Below are positions 50,546-59,407 of a stretch of 64,000 bases of DNA, one piece after another. A program made the translations under genes and the position numbers. Source of the stretch: UBA11606 sp965243715 (GTDB lineage: Bacteria; Actinomycetota; Acidimicrobiia; Acidimicrobiales; Aldehydirespiratoraceae). Where the stretch lies: NCBI GenBank assembly GCA_965243715.1, contig CBDEVU010000017.1:1116001-1180000 (forward strand), read 5' to 3'. Positions within the stretch are counted from its first letter, which is position 1. Every line of letters starts with the position of its first letter. The notes beneath the pieces were generated by a model. That model was not told where the DNA came from and made no database searches. It was given only the letters and a program-made list of their open reading frames with translations.

Positions 50546-50561
50546 CTACCTGGCACCAAAA

Positions 50562-50669
50562 TCAGGGGGCATTCCAGGACCATGTGATCATCACTTGGTC
50601 GTGTGAGTCGACTAGCACACGGTCGCTACCAAACAGCGCAGCATCGACCGTCAAGGCGTGATAGTCCAT
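50562..50669 (-). CDS. Short ORF, possible truncated gene next to the IS remnant
   Basis: A 35-codon frame (MDYHALTVDAALFGSDRV, then LVDSHDQVMITWSW) with acidic, gene-like composition, directly after the response regulator. It stops where the IS3 remnant begins, so it may be a gene start cut off by the element. I do not recognise it. Confidence 0.2.
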   Translation of the reverse strand: MDYHALTVDAALFGSDRVLVDSHDQVMITWSWNAP

Positions 50670-50695
50670 CAGTTCGTCGGTCGCCTCGTTGTCTG

Positions 50696-51391
50696 CTATG
50701 CCGGTCCCATTGCACGCAATTGATAACCAACGCCTCGAACGTTGCGAATCTTGACGGTTTCCGGGTGTGGCGGTCCAAGTTTTTGCCGTATCCGGTAGAC
50801 GACGCTCTTAACGATCGGGTCGTGAGCCCCCAAGTCGGCGACGCCCCATACTTCTTCGACGAGTTCGGGCGTGGAAATAATGCGGTTGCGGTTGACAGCT
50901 AGGTATCGCAAGAATCGGAATTCGAGAGGTGTAAGGTCGATGTTCGTGCCGCTGGCTTGGACTTCGTGGCTGTCCAACTTGAGGGTGAGTTCACCGAGGT
51001 GAATTTCGTCGACGGTCGGATTTGCTCGGCGGAGAATGATGTTGATGCGCAGGAGTAGCTCTTCGGCACTGAATGGTTTTGCGAGGTAGTCATCGCCGCC
51101 GGCTTCTAGCCCGGCAATGACGTCCGCCTGGTCGGACCGAACGGTCAAGAAAACTACTGGGGCGTCTGTGTGACGTCGGAGTTGGCGGCAGAGGTCGATT
51201 CCGTTGGCGTCGGGTAGCAATACGTCGAGCACGACCAGATCAATCGGATGCTCGCGGACCGCGTCGAGTGCCTGGGCGCCGGTAGCGGCGACCTCGACTC
51301 GCATACCGGCGCTCGACAGGGCGTATGAGATCAGCGATCGCAATTGTTCTTCATCGTCAACGACCAAGATCAGCGGTTCGGCTTGGGTCAT
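50696..51391 (-). CDS. OmpR/PhoB-family response regulator
   Basis: A 231-residue two-domain regulator. The receiver has the acid pair D12/D13 (VVDDEEQ), phosphoacceptor D56 (LVVLDVLLPDANG) and Lys in DYLAKPFS; the C-terminal winged helix is Trans_reg_C type (LTPLEFRFLRYLAVN, SVVYRIRQKLG, VRGVGYQL). Its start overlaps the histidine kinase stop by 4 nt, so the two form a pair. It is the last gene of the ABC importer operon read from 56415 and may control that operon. Confidence 0.93.
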   Translation of the reverse strand: MTQAEPLILVVDDEEQLRSLISYALSSAGMRVEVAATGAQALDAVREHPIDLVVLDVLLPDANGIDLCRQLRRHTDAPVVFLTVRSDQADVIAGLEAGGDDYLAKPFSAEELLLRINIILRRANPTVDEIHLGELTLKLDSHEVQASGTNIDLTPLEFRFLRYLAVNRNRIISTPELVEEVWGVADLGAHDPIVKSVVYRIRQKLGPPHPETVKIRNVRGVGYQLRAMGPA

Positions 51392-52143
51392 CGGTTGTTC
51401 TTCGGTGTGCGGGGGATTGCTAAAAGGAAGGCAGCTCCCTTGCCCATTGATGTGTCAACTCGTACAGTGCCGCCGTGGAGCACAGCGATCGTTTCGACGA
51501 TCGTGAGCCCGAGGCCTGTGCCGCCGGCATGCGACACGAACTGTTTGAACGCCCGTTTTCGCTCCTCAGGGCTCATGCCCGAACCATCATCCCAGACCGA
51601 GACAACAATCTCGGTCTCGTTCTGAAAGGCTCGCAGGGTGACAGTGCCTCCGATAGACGTGTGGCGAATCGCGTTCTGCACAAGGTTTGTGATCGCTTGG
51701 CGGAGCAAGGCAGCGTCGACCATCACACGGTCCATCATGCGGGGATAAGCGAGTTCGATGTGTTGGTCTCGTTGTTCTGCCAGACGTCGCATCGTTCGCC
51801 AAACCTCTTTAACGATTTCGCGCACGTCGGTCGGAGCCATCGCCGGGGAGAACACGCCCGCCTGCAGTTTGCTTTCGGTCAAGATGTTGTCGCTAAGGAG
51901 AAGTATCCGAGCCGCGGATTGGTCGATCTCGTGGAGGAACGCTCGTTGATCGCCGGTCAGGTTGCCGGGGACGCCTCCGAGCAGGACTTCGGTCGTGCCC
52001 GAGATCGACGCAAGCGGCGTCTTGATCTCATGGGCGAGCACGGTGAACTGTTCTTGACGGGTCGCCAATCGGATTTGCATGGTGCGATAGCGCGCTCGAA
52101 GTCTGAAGAGTGCTGCACCAAGGCCGCCAAGTGCCAGGCACAA
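51388..52143 (-). CDS. Sensor histidine kinase without a sensor domain
   Basis: A 251-residue kinase. After a short hydrophobic N-terminus come the H-box TVLAHEIKTPLASISG (H38), N-box LVQNAIRHTS, G1 VWDDGSGMS and G2 GGTGLGLTIVE. There is no extracytoplasmic loop, HAMP or PAS domain. The only usual start is TTG 52143, which cuts the membrane helix in half; the full helix (LRGLAIAILVTLLCLALGG) would need CTG 52179 or an ATT. The upstream frame closes at 52237. Either the N-terminal sensor part was lost, or it senses through the neighbouring transporter. Confidence 0.85.
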   Translation of the reverse strand: MCLALGGLGAALFRLRARYRTMQIRLATRQEQFTVLAHEIKTPLASISGTTEVLLGGVPGNLTGDQRAFLHEIDQSAARILLLSDNILTESKLQAGVFSPAMAPTDVREIVKEVWRTMRRLAEQRDQHIELAYPRMMDRVMVDAALLRQAITNLVQNAIRHTSIGGTVTLRAFQNETEIVVSVWDDGSGMSPEERKRAFKQFVSHAGGTGLGLTIVETIAVLHGGTVRVDTSMGKGAAFLLAIPRTPKNNR

Positions 52144-52225
52144 GAGGGTAACTAGAATGGCGATGGCTAGACCTCTCAGTCGTTGATCTGACCAATCCTC
52201 GCACAGTCGGGCCCGTCCTCCGCCC

Positions 52226-53401
52226 TTAGGAAACCGTCACGACCGCTCTAAGCGCGTCGACCAGGATTGTCGCCACAACTCCGGATCCTTCGGACGGGAG
52301 ATCGCCGGGACCGCTGGTAGCGGTGTGGTGTTGGGTCGCTTTGAGCAGTGTCCCGTCCAGCAACTCGATGGTGAGGTTGGTCTCGGCACCCAGATATTCC
52401 GCACCGCGGAGCCAACCAGCGACATCAATCGTGGATCCGTCGCTTACAGTTTGGTGGTCGTTCGGAGAGGCAAGGGTCGCGATGTTTACGTCCTCGGGCC
52501 GCAACACAAGTGTCACGCCATTCTCAGAGCTACCGGGATCATCGACCGTGATTTCTTGTCCGAAGAGTTCCAGGGACAGTCGGGTCGTCCCGCTTGATAT
52601 AACTTTGACCGGCAAAACGTTGGCCTTGCCGATGAAGTCAGCAACGAACAACGATGTGGGGCGTCGATAGATCTCATCGGGAGATCCGACTTGTTCGATT
52701 CGCCCATCGCTCATCACTACGATGCGGTCCGACATCGCCATCGCTTCGGATTGATCGTGGGTCACGTACACACTCGTCACTCCAAGTTGCCTCTGGATTC
52801 GGCGGAGTTCGGAGCGCATTTGATCTCGTAGTCGCGCATCGAGATTTGAAAGAGGCTCGTCGAAGAGCAGTACTCGGGGGCGGACTACGACCGACCGGGC
52901 TAGAGCGACGCGTTGCTGTTGCCCTCCAGAAAGCTGGGTTGGTCGCCGGTCTCCAAGACCGACCAGGTCCATGATTAAAAGCACTACTTCAACCCGCTCG
53001 GTGATCTCAGCCCGGGGCGTCTTTGCGATCTTCAATCCATAGGCAATGTTCTCGAAGACTGTGAGATGGGGAAACAGCGCGTAGCTTTGGAAAACCATCG
53101 CCATTGGCCGCTTGTTCGGCGGCATAGTGGTGATCTGCTTGCCGTCGAGGAGGACGTCACCGCGAGTCGGGTGCTCGAAGCCAGCAAGGATCCGCAAAAG
53201 CGTTGTCTTCCCACAGCCAGACGGGCCGAGAATTGTCAAGAACTCGCCATCGTTGATTTCAAGATCGATCGATGTCAGCGCCTCGTGGCGACCGCGGTTT
53301 GTGTCGAACACCTTTTGCACGCCGGCGATCTGTACTGCGGCCGCCGGTAGTTTCGGATCGGCTTTCAGGGGACGGACTGTGTTGGAGGTTGGGGCAGTCA
53401 T
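52226..53401 (-). CDS. ABC importer ATPase (PotA/FbpC type)
   Basis: A 391-residue ATPase: Walker A GPSGCGKTTLLR, Q-loop FQSYALFPH, signature LSGGQQQRVALARS, Walker B LLFDEPLSNLDAR and H-loop VTHDQ, followed by a TOBE-like domain from about residue 280. It energises uptake with the permease and binding protein to its right. ATG 53401 overlaps the permease stop (ATGA); the frame is open to 53578 but lies inside the permease gene. The class covers Fe3+, polyamine, thiamine and phosphonate importers. Confidence 0.9.
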   Translation of the reverse strand: MTAPTSNTVRPLKADPKLPAAAVQIAGVQKVFDTNRGRHEALTSIDLEINDGEFLTILGPSGCGKTTLLRILAGFEHPTRGDVLLDGKQITTMPPNKRPMAMVFQSYALFPHLTVFENIAYGLKIAKTPRAEITERVEVVLLIMDLVGLGDRRPTQLSGGQQQRVALARSVVVRPRVLLFDEPLSNLDARLRDQMRSELRRIQRQLGVTSVYVTHDQSEAMAMSDRIVVMSDGRIEQVGSPDEIYRRPTSLFVADFIGKANVLPVKVISSGTTRLSLELFGQEITVDDPGSSENGVTLVLRPEDVNIATLASPNDHQTVSDGSTIDVAGWLRGAEYLGAETNLTIELLDGTLLKATQHHTATSGPGDLPSEGSGVVATILVDALRAVVTVS

Positions 53402-55125
53402 AGCGTGCTCGTTTCTGACAACGGTACGCCGTCGTCGTTGACTTTGAAGCCGGTAGTGAGAGCCAAGAAACCAATCGCTATCAGTACCACGGAAATCAAG
53501 ACGACCGAGTAGGCCGCCGCGTTGCCAAACCGGCCCTGGTCGGCTTCGTTGAGGATTCGTGCCGTCATGATTCGCCACTCGGGTGTCACAAGGAAGACGA
53601 TTGGCGACAATGAGGTCATTGAGCGAGCGAAGCTCCAGACCAGGCTCGAGAACATTGCCGGGCGGATCAGCGGCAGAATGATCTTGCGGAATGTCTGTGT
53701 CGCCGTCGCGCCGAGGCTGATCGACGCCTCTTCAAGGTTCTTACCCAATTGGTTCAAGGCTCCCACCGCTACTCGGACTACGCCGGGAAGGCTCCGGATA
53801 GTGAAAGCGAGCACCAGGATTATTGAGGTGCCGCGGAGTTGTGGAATGATCCCGCCCAATAGCGGCTCGTTGTAGGCCAGCAACAAACCAATTCCGATAA
53901 TGGTTCCCGGAATAGTTACACCTAATACCGATGCGAAATCCAGTAGTGCTCTCCCTCGAAACTCGCGTTGGGTAATGACGAATGCAATGATCAGCCCAGC
54001 CAGTGCTGAAATTGGCATAGAGATGAGCGCCAACCGCACTGTATCTAACAGAGCCTCGCGACCAGGTCCCTGCAATACAAAGCGAAGATGTTCAAGTGTC
54101 GGGTCAAAGTTGATGTTCCACACTTTCGTAAACGCTCCCACCAAGATATAGCCGTAGATCAGAACAATGAACGCTGCCATTGCGGACGCAATCATGTACA
54201 GCGGCCATGCCGCGCCTCGCTGTTCAATCGGTTTCACTTTGCCGACAGGTTTTCCGGTCACCGTCACGTAATCCTTCTTGCGGAGCCAGAAATACTGCGC
54301 ACCGAACACCGCTATCGAGGGCATAAGGAGCATCACGGACAACACAGCCGCCTTGTCAAGATTGAATTCGCCGATGATGGCGAAGTAGATCCTCGACGAC
54401 AGCACGTCGTAGTTGTCGCCACCGAGGAGTACCGGGTTCCCAAGATCGGCAATTGCTGACACGAAGAGCAAAAGGAACGAATTAGCGATTCCGGGAGCTA
54501 GAAGCGGCAACACGATGGTTCGGAAACGGTGCACCAAGCCCCCGCCGAGATCGGTGGCAGCTTCTTCAAGAGAACCGTCAAAAGCTTGGAGCATACCGAC
54601 AAAATTGAGGTACGCGATCGGTATGAATGACACACTCATAGCAATTAGCAGACCGTCAAGGCCGAAAATGTCGTAGCGAACTCCAAGCCAGTTCTTCGAG
54701 ATCAACCCGCTTCTACCAAACAATGCCAGTACTGACATACCCACTGCGAACGGCGGCGATACCACAGGCAGCAACGCAATAAGGTGCAGGGTTCGCTTGA
54801 ATCGGAACCTCGTCCGGACTTGGACCAATGCCATGATCATGCCAGCCAGGGTGCCAATCACCCCAACTAGGACGCCGAGCCACACTGTGTTTCGGATCGT
54901 TGTATATGTGGCTCCGGCGTCGAGAAGTCGATCCCATTGGGCCCGGCCCTCTAATCCAACCGAACGAATGATTATTTGAAATGTCGGGTATATAACGAAC
55001 CCGACGATCACTAGAACTGAGGCGACCGTAGCAAGGCCGAAAGTTCCTTGAGACCGGATGCCGCCCCAGATCCGTGACGCTGAGCGTATGAAGCGATTCG
55101 ATAGAGATGTTGTGTGCTGAGTCAC
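53398..55125 (-). CDS. ABC importer permease, two fused permease domains (FbpB type)
   Basis: A 575-residue membrane protein with about 12 hydrophobic segments, a tandem fusion of two BPD_transp_1 domains as in Fe3+ and 2-aminoethylphosphonate importers. EAA-type coupling loops are seen in EAATDLGGGLVHRFRTIVLP and EASISLGATATQTFRKIILP. GTG 55125 or TTG 55131 may be the start; neither has a clear ribosome site. It is separated from the binding-protein gene by 183 nt that hold a long inverted repeat. Confidence 0.88.
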   Translation of the reverse strand: MTQHTTSLSNRFIRSASRIWGGIRSQGTFGLATVASVLVIVGFVIYPTFQIIIRSVGLEGRAQWDRLLDAGATYTTIRNTVWLGVLVGVIGTLAGMIMALVQVRTRFRFKRTLHLIALLPVVSPPFAVGMSVLALFGRSGLISKNWLGVRYDIFGLDGLLIAMSVSFIPIAYLNFVGMLQAFDGSLEEAATDLGGGLVHRFRTIVLPLLAPGIANSFLLLFVSAIADLGNPVLLGGDNYDVLSSRIYFAIIGEFNLDKAAVLSVMLLMPSIAVFGAQYFWLRKKDYVTVTGKPVGKVKPIEQRGAAWPLYMIASAMAAFIVLIYGYILVGAFTKVWNINFDPTLEHLRFVLQGPGREALLDTVRLALISMPISALAGLIIAFVITQREFRGRALLDFASVLGVTIPGTIIGIGLLLAYNEPLLGGIIPQLRGTSIILVLAFTIRSLPGVVRVAVGALNQLGKNLEEASISLGATATQTFRKIILPLIRPAMFSSLVWSFARSMTSLSPIVFLVTPEWRIMTARILNEADQGRFGNAAAYSVVLISVVLIAIGFLALTTGFKVNDDGVPLSETSTL

Positions 55126-55178
55126 GTCCAAGGCGCAACGTCCTTCGTGGTTGTTGTATCAGTAGTGTCGCCGGTACG

Positions 55179-55234
55179 TCGGCAGGATGTGGCCGTGCGT
55201 GGAGGGGAAGTCTCACACGGCTACATCCTGTCGA
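55179..55234. other. 19-nt inverted repeat between binding protein and permease genes
   Basis: Arms 55179-55197 and 55216-55234 pair over 19 positions with an 18-nt loop; two positions differ. In plus-strand RNA both are G-U wobbles, in minus-strand RNA both are A-C mismatches. A hairpin after a binding-protein gene often protects its mRNA 3' end. There is no T-run. Confidence 0.6.
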
Positions 55235-55314
55235 GCCGCTAATTGGATGTAAGGTTCACGGCCGGGGCACCAAGGGCGGCGATGCGCCCCGACCGCATTG
55301 CATGACGTTCCCGG

Positions 55315-56415
55315 TTATTCCGGTGCGTCTGTACCTTCCCGCACCTCGTTGGCGAAGCGCTCCGGGAAGTCGCCGCCACGCAAATCCTCGGAAAGCTGTG
55401 GTGAATATCCTGGCGCCAAGACAACCTCTTCGAGACTCACTGCTTGTTCAGGAACGGCAGCCTCAGGATGCGACGGAATCTGGAACGCATTCACTGTCGC
55501 CGCAAGTTCCTGCGCGGTCGGGGTCAGCGCCCAATCGACAAAGGCCCTTGCTGCACCGGGATGCGATGCATTGGCAATCAGCGATACCTGACCAACCTCA
55601 AACCCTGTGCCCTCAGCCGGGAACGAAACGACAATCGGAGCGCCTGTCTCGAGCTGGAATTGCACACAGTCGTGCGAGAAGATGATGGCGACGGCAACCT
55701 CGCCAGCGGCTGCCATTCGGCCTGGAGCCGAGCCGCTGCGGGTGTACTGGAAGATGTTGCTGTCCAGCTTTTTGAGATAATCCAGAGCCGCATCCTCGGA
55801 GCCAAGCAACGCTGTCAGGTTCGCTGCTGCTGTCGCCGCCGTACCCGAGGTGCGCTGGTCAGCCATCGCAATGTTGGACACGAGCGCTGGATTGAGAAGA
55901 TCGTCGTAGGACACTGGAACATCGACACCGAGTTCGTCCAAGAACTCCGTATTCGAACAGAAGCCAAGGGCACCAAGATAGATCCCAGTCCACGTGCCAT
56001 CGTCAGCCTTCATCGAGTCATCGATGACGCTGGCGTTTTCAGAAACGTATGGTTCGATGAACCCTCGTGACATCGCGGTCGCAGGACCGAGACTCGGCCC
56101 TCCGAACCAGACATCAAAGGTAGGGTTGTCACCCTCGGCTTCAAGACGAGTAATTGCCTCGCCAGCGGACAAACGCACGAACGACGCGTCGATGCCTGTC
56201 GCTTCGGAGAATGCAGGCACTGCCGCCTCGCACCATTCCTCCTGCAGGCTGCACAGCACCACAACCTCGTCTTCGACCTCTGGCTCCGTGCCCTCAGCCG
56301 TGTCGGGAGCCTCCGTCTCAGCCGGATCGGTGGCATTCTCGTCACTATTGGAACCGCAAGCAGCCGCGATCAGCGCGAAAGCCAGCAGTAATGAAACTAG
56401 TCGGAAGCGTCTCAT
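55315..56415 (-). CDS. ABC importer substrate-binding lipoprotein (iron(III)/phosphonate class)
   Basis: A 366-residue binding protein. Lipobox LIAAAC with lipid Cys20, then an acidic Thr/Glu linker and a type 2 periplasmic-binding fold: VVVLCSLQEEWCEAAVPAF, TFDVWFGGPSLGPATAM, WTGIYLGALGFCSNTEFLD and RMAAAGEVAVAIIFSHDCV. The family resembles AfuA/FbpA and 2-aminoethylphosphonate binders; the paired Tyr of Fe3+ binders is not evident, so iron is not assured. An AGGGG site lies about 12 nt before the ATG. It is the first gene of the operon with permease, ATPase, kinase and regulator. Confidence 0.87.
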   Translation of the reverse strand: MRRFRLVSLLLAFALIAAACGSNSDENATDPAETEAPDTAEGTEPEVEDEVVVLCSLQEEWCEAAVPAFSEATGIDASFVRLSAGEAITRLEAEGDNPTFDVWFGGPSLGPATAMSRGFIEPYVSENASVIDDSMKADDGTWTGIYLGALGFCSNTEFLDELGVDVPVSYDDLLNPALVSNIAMADQRTSGTAATAAANLTALLGSEDAALDYLKKLDSNIFQYTRSGSAPGRMAAAGEVAVAIIFSHDCVQFQLETGAPIVVSFPAEGTGFEVGQVSLIANASHPGAARAFVDWALTPTAQELAATVNAFQIPSHPEAAVPEQAVSLEEVVLAPGYSPQLSEDLRGGDFPERFANEVREGTDAPE

Positions 56416-56915
56416 AGACGTTTTTCCCCTTCATAAGGACATCGCCCCAGAGAGACGCGGTCGTGTCCCACTCAGCATCGACGCATGATCGACTCTTGCC
56501 CATAGCAAGGCAGTCACCGTTGAGTCGCGGCAAAGTCGCGAACGCTCAAGTCTCTGACGGCACCTAGACTCGATGCTTGGCGCAGTGGGTCCACTGAGTC
56601 CTCTGGGATCGAAGACTCACGAATTCGCACACCATTACAAGGACATCTTACTGCCAGGACCCAGATGCGGGGCTGAACTCGCACCCGGCCCAATGAGTCG
56701 GAGCGGGAGCATTACCCCAACTGGCCTCACCGATGTGAGATCTCGGACCGGACTCGGGGAAGATCAGTCCGGGCCTCGTATCGCCCAATCACTCACGACT
56801 CGGGCACGTGGTTTGGTGACATGTTGGGCTAGGCCGCTTGTGCGAAGGTTGGGGTCAAGCAGTCGAGGCGGAGTTCGTAGCGGTTGAGAGCCCGTAGAAC
56901 TTTCCGGGACCGGAA
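56416..56915. other. 500-nt region without a recognised gene
   Basis: It separates the iron/phosphonate-class importer operon from the SnoaL operon. It must carry the promoter of the binding-protein gene on its left. CCGGACT (56748-56754) and AGTCCGG (56766-56772) form a perfect 7-bp inverted repeat with an 11-nt loop. The frame 56573-56887 has no protein-like character. Nothing else was seen. Confidence 0.5.
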
Positions 56916-57092
56916 TTGAGCAGACTCAAGAGGCGAAACCTCCTGCGCACCGAAGTAACATCAGCCTACGTAGCCCGCATCGTCGCCGAATTGTGCTCTG
57001 ACATGGCTTGCTCGGTCGAGCCCTCCGAGATCGAGGCCTTCTGTGACCGACTCCACGCCGACACCGGCGTCCGTCACCGTGCCGGTCGGTAG
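56916..57092 (+). CDS. Short ORF of unknown origin
   Basis: A 58-codon frame with a TTG start, encoding among others TEVTSAYVARIVAELCSD and SEIEAFCDRLHADTG. Codon use is GC-rich at third positions and the peptide looks amphipathic and protein-like, unlike the rest of the gap. It may be the tail of a degraded gene. I do not recognise it; it is convergent with the SnoaL gene 34 nt away. Confidence 0.25.
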   Translation: MSRLKRRNLLRTEVTSAYVARIVAELCSDMACSVEPSEIEAFCDRLHADTGVRHRAGR

Positions 57093-57126
57093 CTTCGGCT
57101 GAACCGTTCCCGAAGCTGCGCACGGC

Positions 57127-58206
57127 TCACCACCAGTTCTTCGCCTTGCGCTCGTCGACCAGCACGGCCAGCCGTTCCATCAAGTCCACGTCCATCTGGC
57201 GGCTGAGGTCGATGAGGTCGATCGGGATCCAGTTCTCGATCAGGAGGTCGTCGTGGCCGCGCTTCCACCAGTCGAAGTCACGGATCGTCAGGAGATTGCC
57301 GGTGGCGGGGATGCCAGCGTAGGTGCCGTGATGGTGGGAGAAGACAACGTCCCAGATGCCACCGCACGCGTATGCGCCCTCGCCGACGAAACCCATAACG
57401 CGGCCGTGATCGGGGTCATGGCTAAGGCCGCGGTCACCGAAGCCGTGGAGCCAGGGTCGCTGGTGGAAGTCGGCAAAGTCTTCGAGCGTGTCGCAGCGAC
57501 CGATCCCGGAGTAGCCGTACCACTTCATGTCCTCGGACCAGTACTGCCACTGCTCCATCCGAGACATGTCGCTACCGTCGCGATCGCGCACGTAGCGCTC
57601 GAGACCGCAGCCCATCGCATCGACGATCTGCATGGTCTTGCGACTCTCGAGCGGATCCTGTTCGGACAGCAGGATGCCGTCGCCCGCTGCCGGGCCTGGA
57701 ACCTTGCCGCCGTCGGCTCCCGGCGACGGCGGGAGGACCTCGTAGCCAGCCTGGCGCATGACTGACAGGATGTCGAACATCACGTAGCTCTCGGCGATCT
57801 TGCCGTCCCTCATGACGTAGAACTGGCCGAAGTACATGTTTGTCTTCTTGCACGAAGCCGGGATGCCGAGCCAGTCCTCGGCGAAGGTTCCGGTGACGTG
57901 ACCACAGCTCGAGACCCACTCCGTGCCGTCGTCGCTGGCATAGCGGGACTCACCGTCCTCAATACCGCCCATGAAGACGTCGGGCGTGCGCTGGAGGTCG
58001 GGGAAGGATCGCAGCAGCGGTTCCCACACGTCGGCGATAAGAGCATCGACTCCCTGGACTTGGTCGATTGGTGCCGAGCCGTTCCAGTCGACGTCGTCGT
58101 GGACCGCGGCTCTGATGACGTCGGCCACTTGGTCGTTGGGGACATGGTTGAGCTTCTGCCAGTAGTCCCAGACCGCGGCTTTGTTTTCTTGGTTCCGGGA
58201 GGTCAT
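57127..58206 (-). CDS. Double SnoaL-like (NTF2-fold) protein
   Basis: A 359-residue protein of two SnoaL-like units. The first spans about residues 10-160 (WDYWQKLNHVPNDQ to MFDILSVMRQAGYE); after a Gly/Pro linker, the second spans about 205-350 (WSEDMKWYGYSGIGRCD to LIENWIPIDLIDLS). NTF2-fold SnoaL proteins are ester cyclases, hydroxylases, dehydratases or binding proteins. The VMRQAG block is shared with the 343-residue paralogue at 61084. It follows the MetE-like gene by 58 nt on the same strand, so it is probably the last gene of the operon. Function unknown. Confidence 0.82.
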   Translation of the reverse strand: MTSRNQENKAAVWDYWQKLNHVPNDQVADVIRAAVHDDVDWNGSAPIDQVQGVDALIADVWEPLLRSFPDLQRTPDVFMGGIEDGESRYASDDGTEWVSSCGHVTGTFAEDWLGIPASCKKTNMYFGQFYVMRDGKIAESYVMFDILSVMRQAGYEVLPPSPGADGGKVPGPAAGDGILLSEQDPLESRKTMQIVDAMGCGLERYVRDRDGSDMSRMEQWQYWSEDMKWYGYSGIGRCDTLEDFADFHQRPWLHGFGDRGLSHDPDHGRVMGFVGEGAYACGGIWDVVFSHHHGTYAGIPATGNLLTIRDFDWWKRGHDDLLIENWIPIDLIDLSRQMDVDLMERLAVLVDERKAKNWW

Positions 58207-58264
58207 GTCGGGATACTTTCGGGTTCGAGGACTGAGGTTGAGGAAGCGCTAGGAAGCGATCGAC

Positions 58265-59407
58265 TCACCAGAGTCGGGCGGAGGCGAGGTCGGCGCCTTC
58301 TGTGAGCGTTCCCAACTTGGCGTAGGCGACCTCTGGGTCGATACCCGCGTAGCCGGCGAACGTGGAAAAGCCGCAATCGGTGCCTGCCAACACGCGTTCT
58401 CGGCCGACGATCGCGGCGAAGCGCTCGATGCGTTGGACAACGAGTTCGGGGTGTTCGACAAAGTGTGTGGTGGTGTCGATCACGCCTGGCGCGAGGATTT
58501 TGTCGTCGGGGATGTCAGCTTCGGCGAAGGTGGTCCACTCGTGGGCATGCCGTGGATTGGCTGCCTCGAACAACAGGGCCTGTGGCTTGGCCTTGAGGGC
58601 GATCGGGAGTACCTGCGACATCGGGGCGTCGTGTGTGTGGGGCCCCTCGTAGTTGCCCCAACAGATGTGCAGGCGCATACGGTCGGCAGGGATGTTCCGA
58701 ACGGCGGCGTTGAGCGCCTCGACATGAATGTTGGCCAACGCCTCGTACTCCTCGTCGGGATGTCCCTTGAACATCATGTGACGGCCGAGTCCGAGGTCCG
58801 GCGAGTCGAGTTGCAGGACATAGCCCGCCTCGACGATCGCTTCGTACTCGGAGCGCATCGCCTCGGCGAGCGCGTGGAGATACGCCTCGTGATCCCCGTA
58901 GTAGGCATCTGGTTGGAACAGTGCGATGACGCCCGGTGAGGCCGCGTTCATGAACGCGTCGCGGGGCGCGTGAGCCTCGACGGCAGCCTTTAGATTGGCG
59001 ATGTCGTTTCGACACGGACCCATGTCCTTGACTTCGATAGGGCCGACGCACTGGGGCCTCTTGTAGGTCGGTGTGCCGCCGGTGCGCGCCTGACGCTCAA
59101 GAAATGACGGGTACTCCTCGAGGTCGGCGGGGGCGCGGCGGGGGCTGTCGCCATCGAAACCGGTTATGCGGTCCTTGATGTAGGTGGCGTAGCTGAGCTT
59201 GCTCATCTCACCGTCACTGACGATGTCCACCCCGACCAAGACCTGGCGTGCAACAACCTCGTCGACGGCCTTGGCGATCTCAGCGGCGTGCGCGGCCAAG
59301 TCGATCTTCTCCTCGTTCTCGATGGCGAAAAGGCCCCGGGTCACCCCCGCCGACCTCGGAAGACTTCCGGCATGGGTGGTCAGGATCCGGTCAGTGCTGA
59401 CCTTCAT
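58265..59407 (-). CDS. Cobalamin-independent methionine synthase-like zinc protein (MetE C-terminal family)
   Basis: A 380-residue protein corresponding to the catalytic barrel of MetE without its N-terminal domain. It opens with ILTTHAGSLPR and shows the zinc site H247 and C249 (RLHICWGNYEG), E281 (LLFEAANPRHAHEW) and C345 (GTDCGFSTF). The family includes folate-linked methyltransferases and other zinc-thiol enzymes such as epoxyalkane:coenzyme M transferase, so the reaction may be methyl transfer or thiol chemistry. Placed inside a sugar-type ABC operon, it more probably acts on an imported compound than in methionine synthesis (inference). The start overlaps the ATPase stop (ATGA). Confidence 0.85.
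   Translation of the reverse strand: MKVSTDRILTTHAGSLPRSAGVTRGLFAIENEEKIDLAAHAAEIAKAVDEVVARQVLVGVDIVSDGEMSKLSYATYIKDRITGFDGDSPRRAPADLEEYPSFLERQARTGGTPTYKRPQCVGPIEVKDMGPCRNDIANLKAAVEAHAPRDAFMNAASPGVIALFQPDAYYGDHEAYLHALAEAMRSEYEAIVEAGYVLQLDSPDLGLGRHMMFKGHPDEEYEALANIHVEALNAAVRNIPADRMRLHICWGNYEGPHTHDAPMSQVLPIALKAKPQALLFEAANPRHAHEWTTFAEADIPDDKILAPGVIDTTTHFVEHPELVVQRIERFAAIVGRERVLAGTDCGFSTFAGYAGIDPEVAYAKLGTLTEGADLASARLW

Noticed and set aside
56573..56887. 104-codon plus-strand frame in the large gap
   Set aside because: Composition is Gly/Pro/Arg/Ser-rich with no domain-like pattern, no ribosome site and no promoter box near the start.
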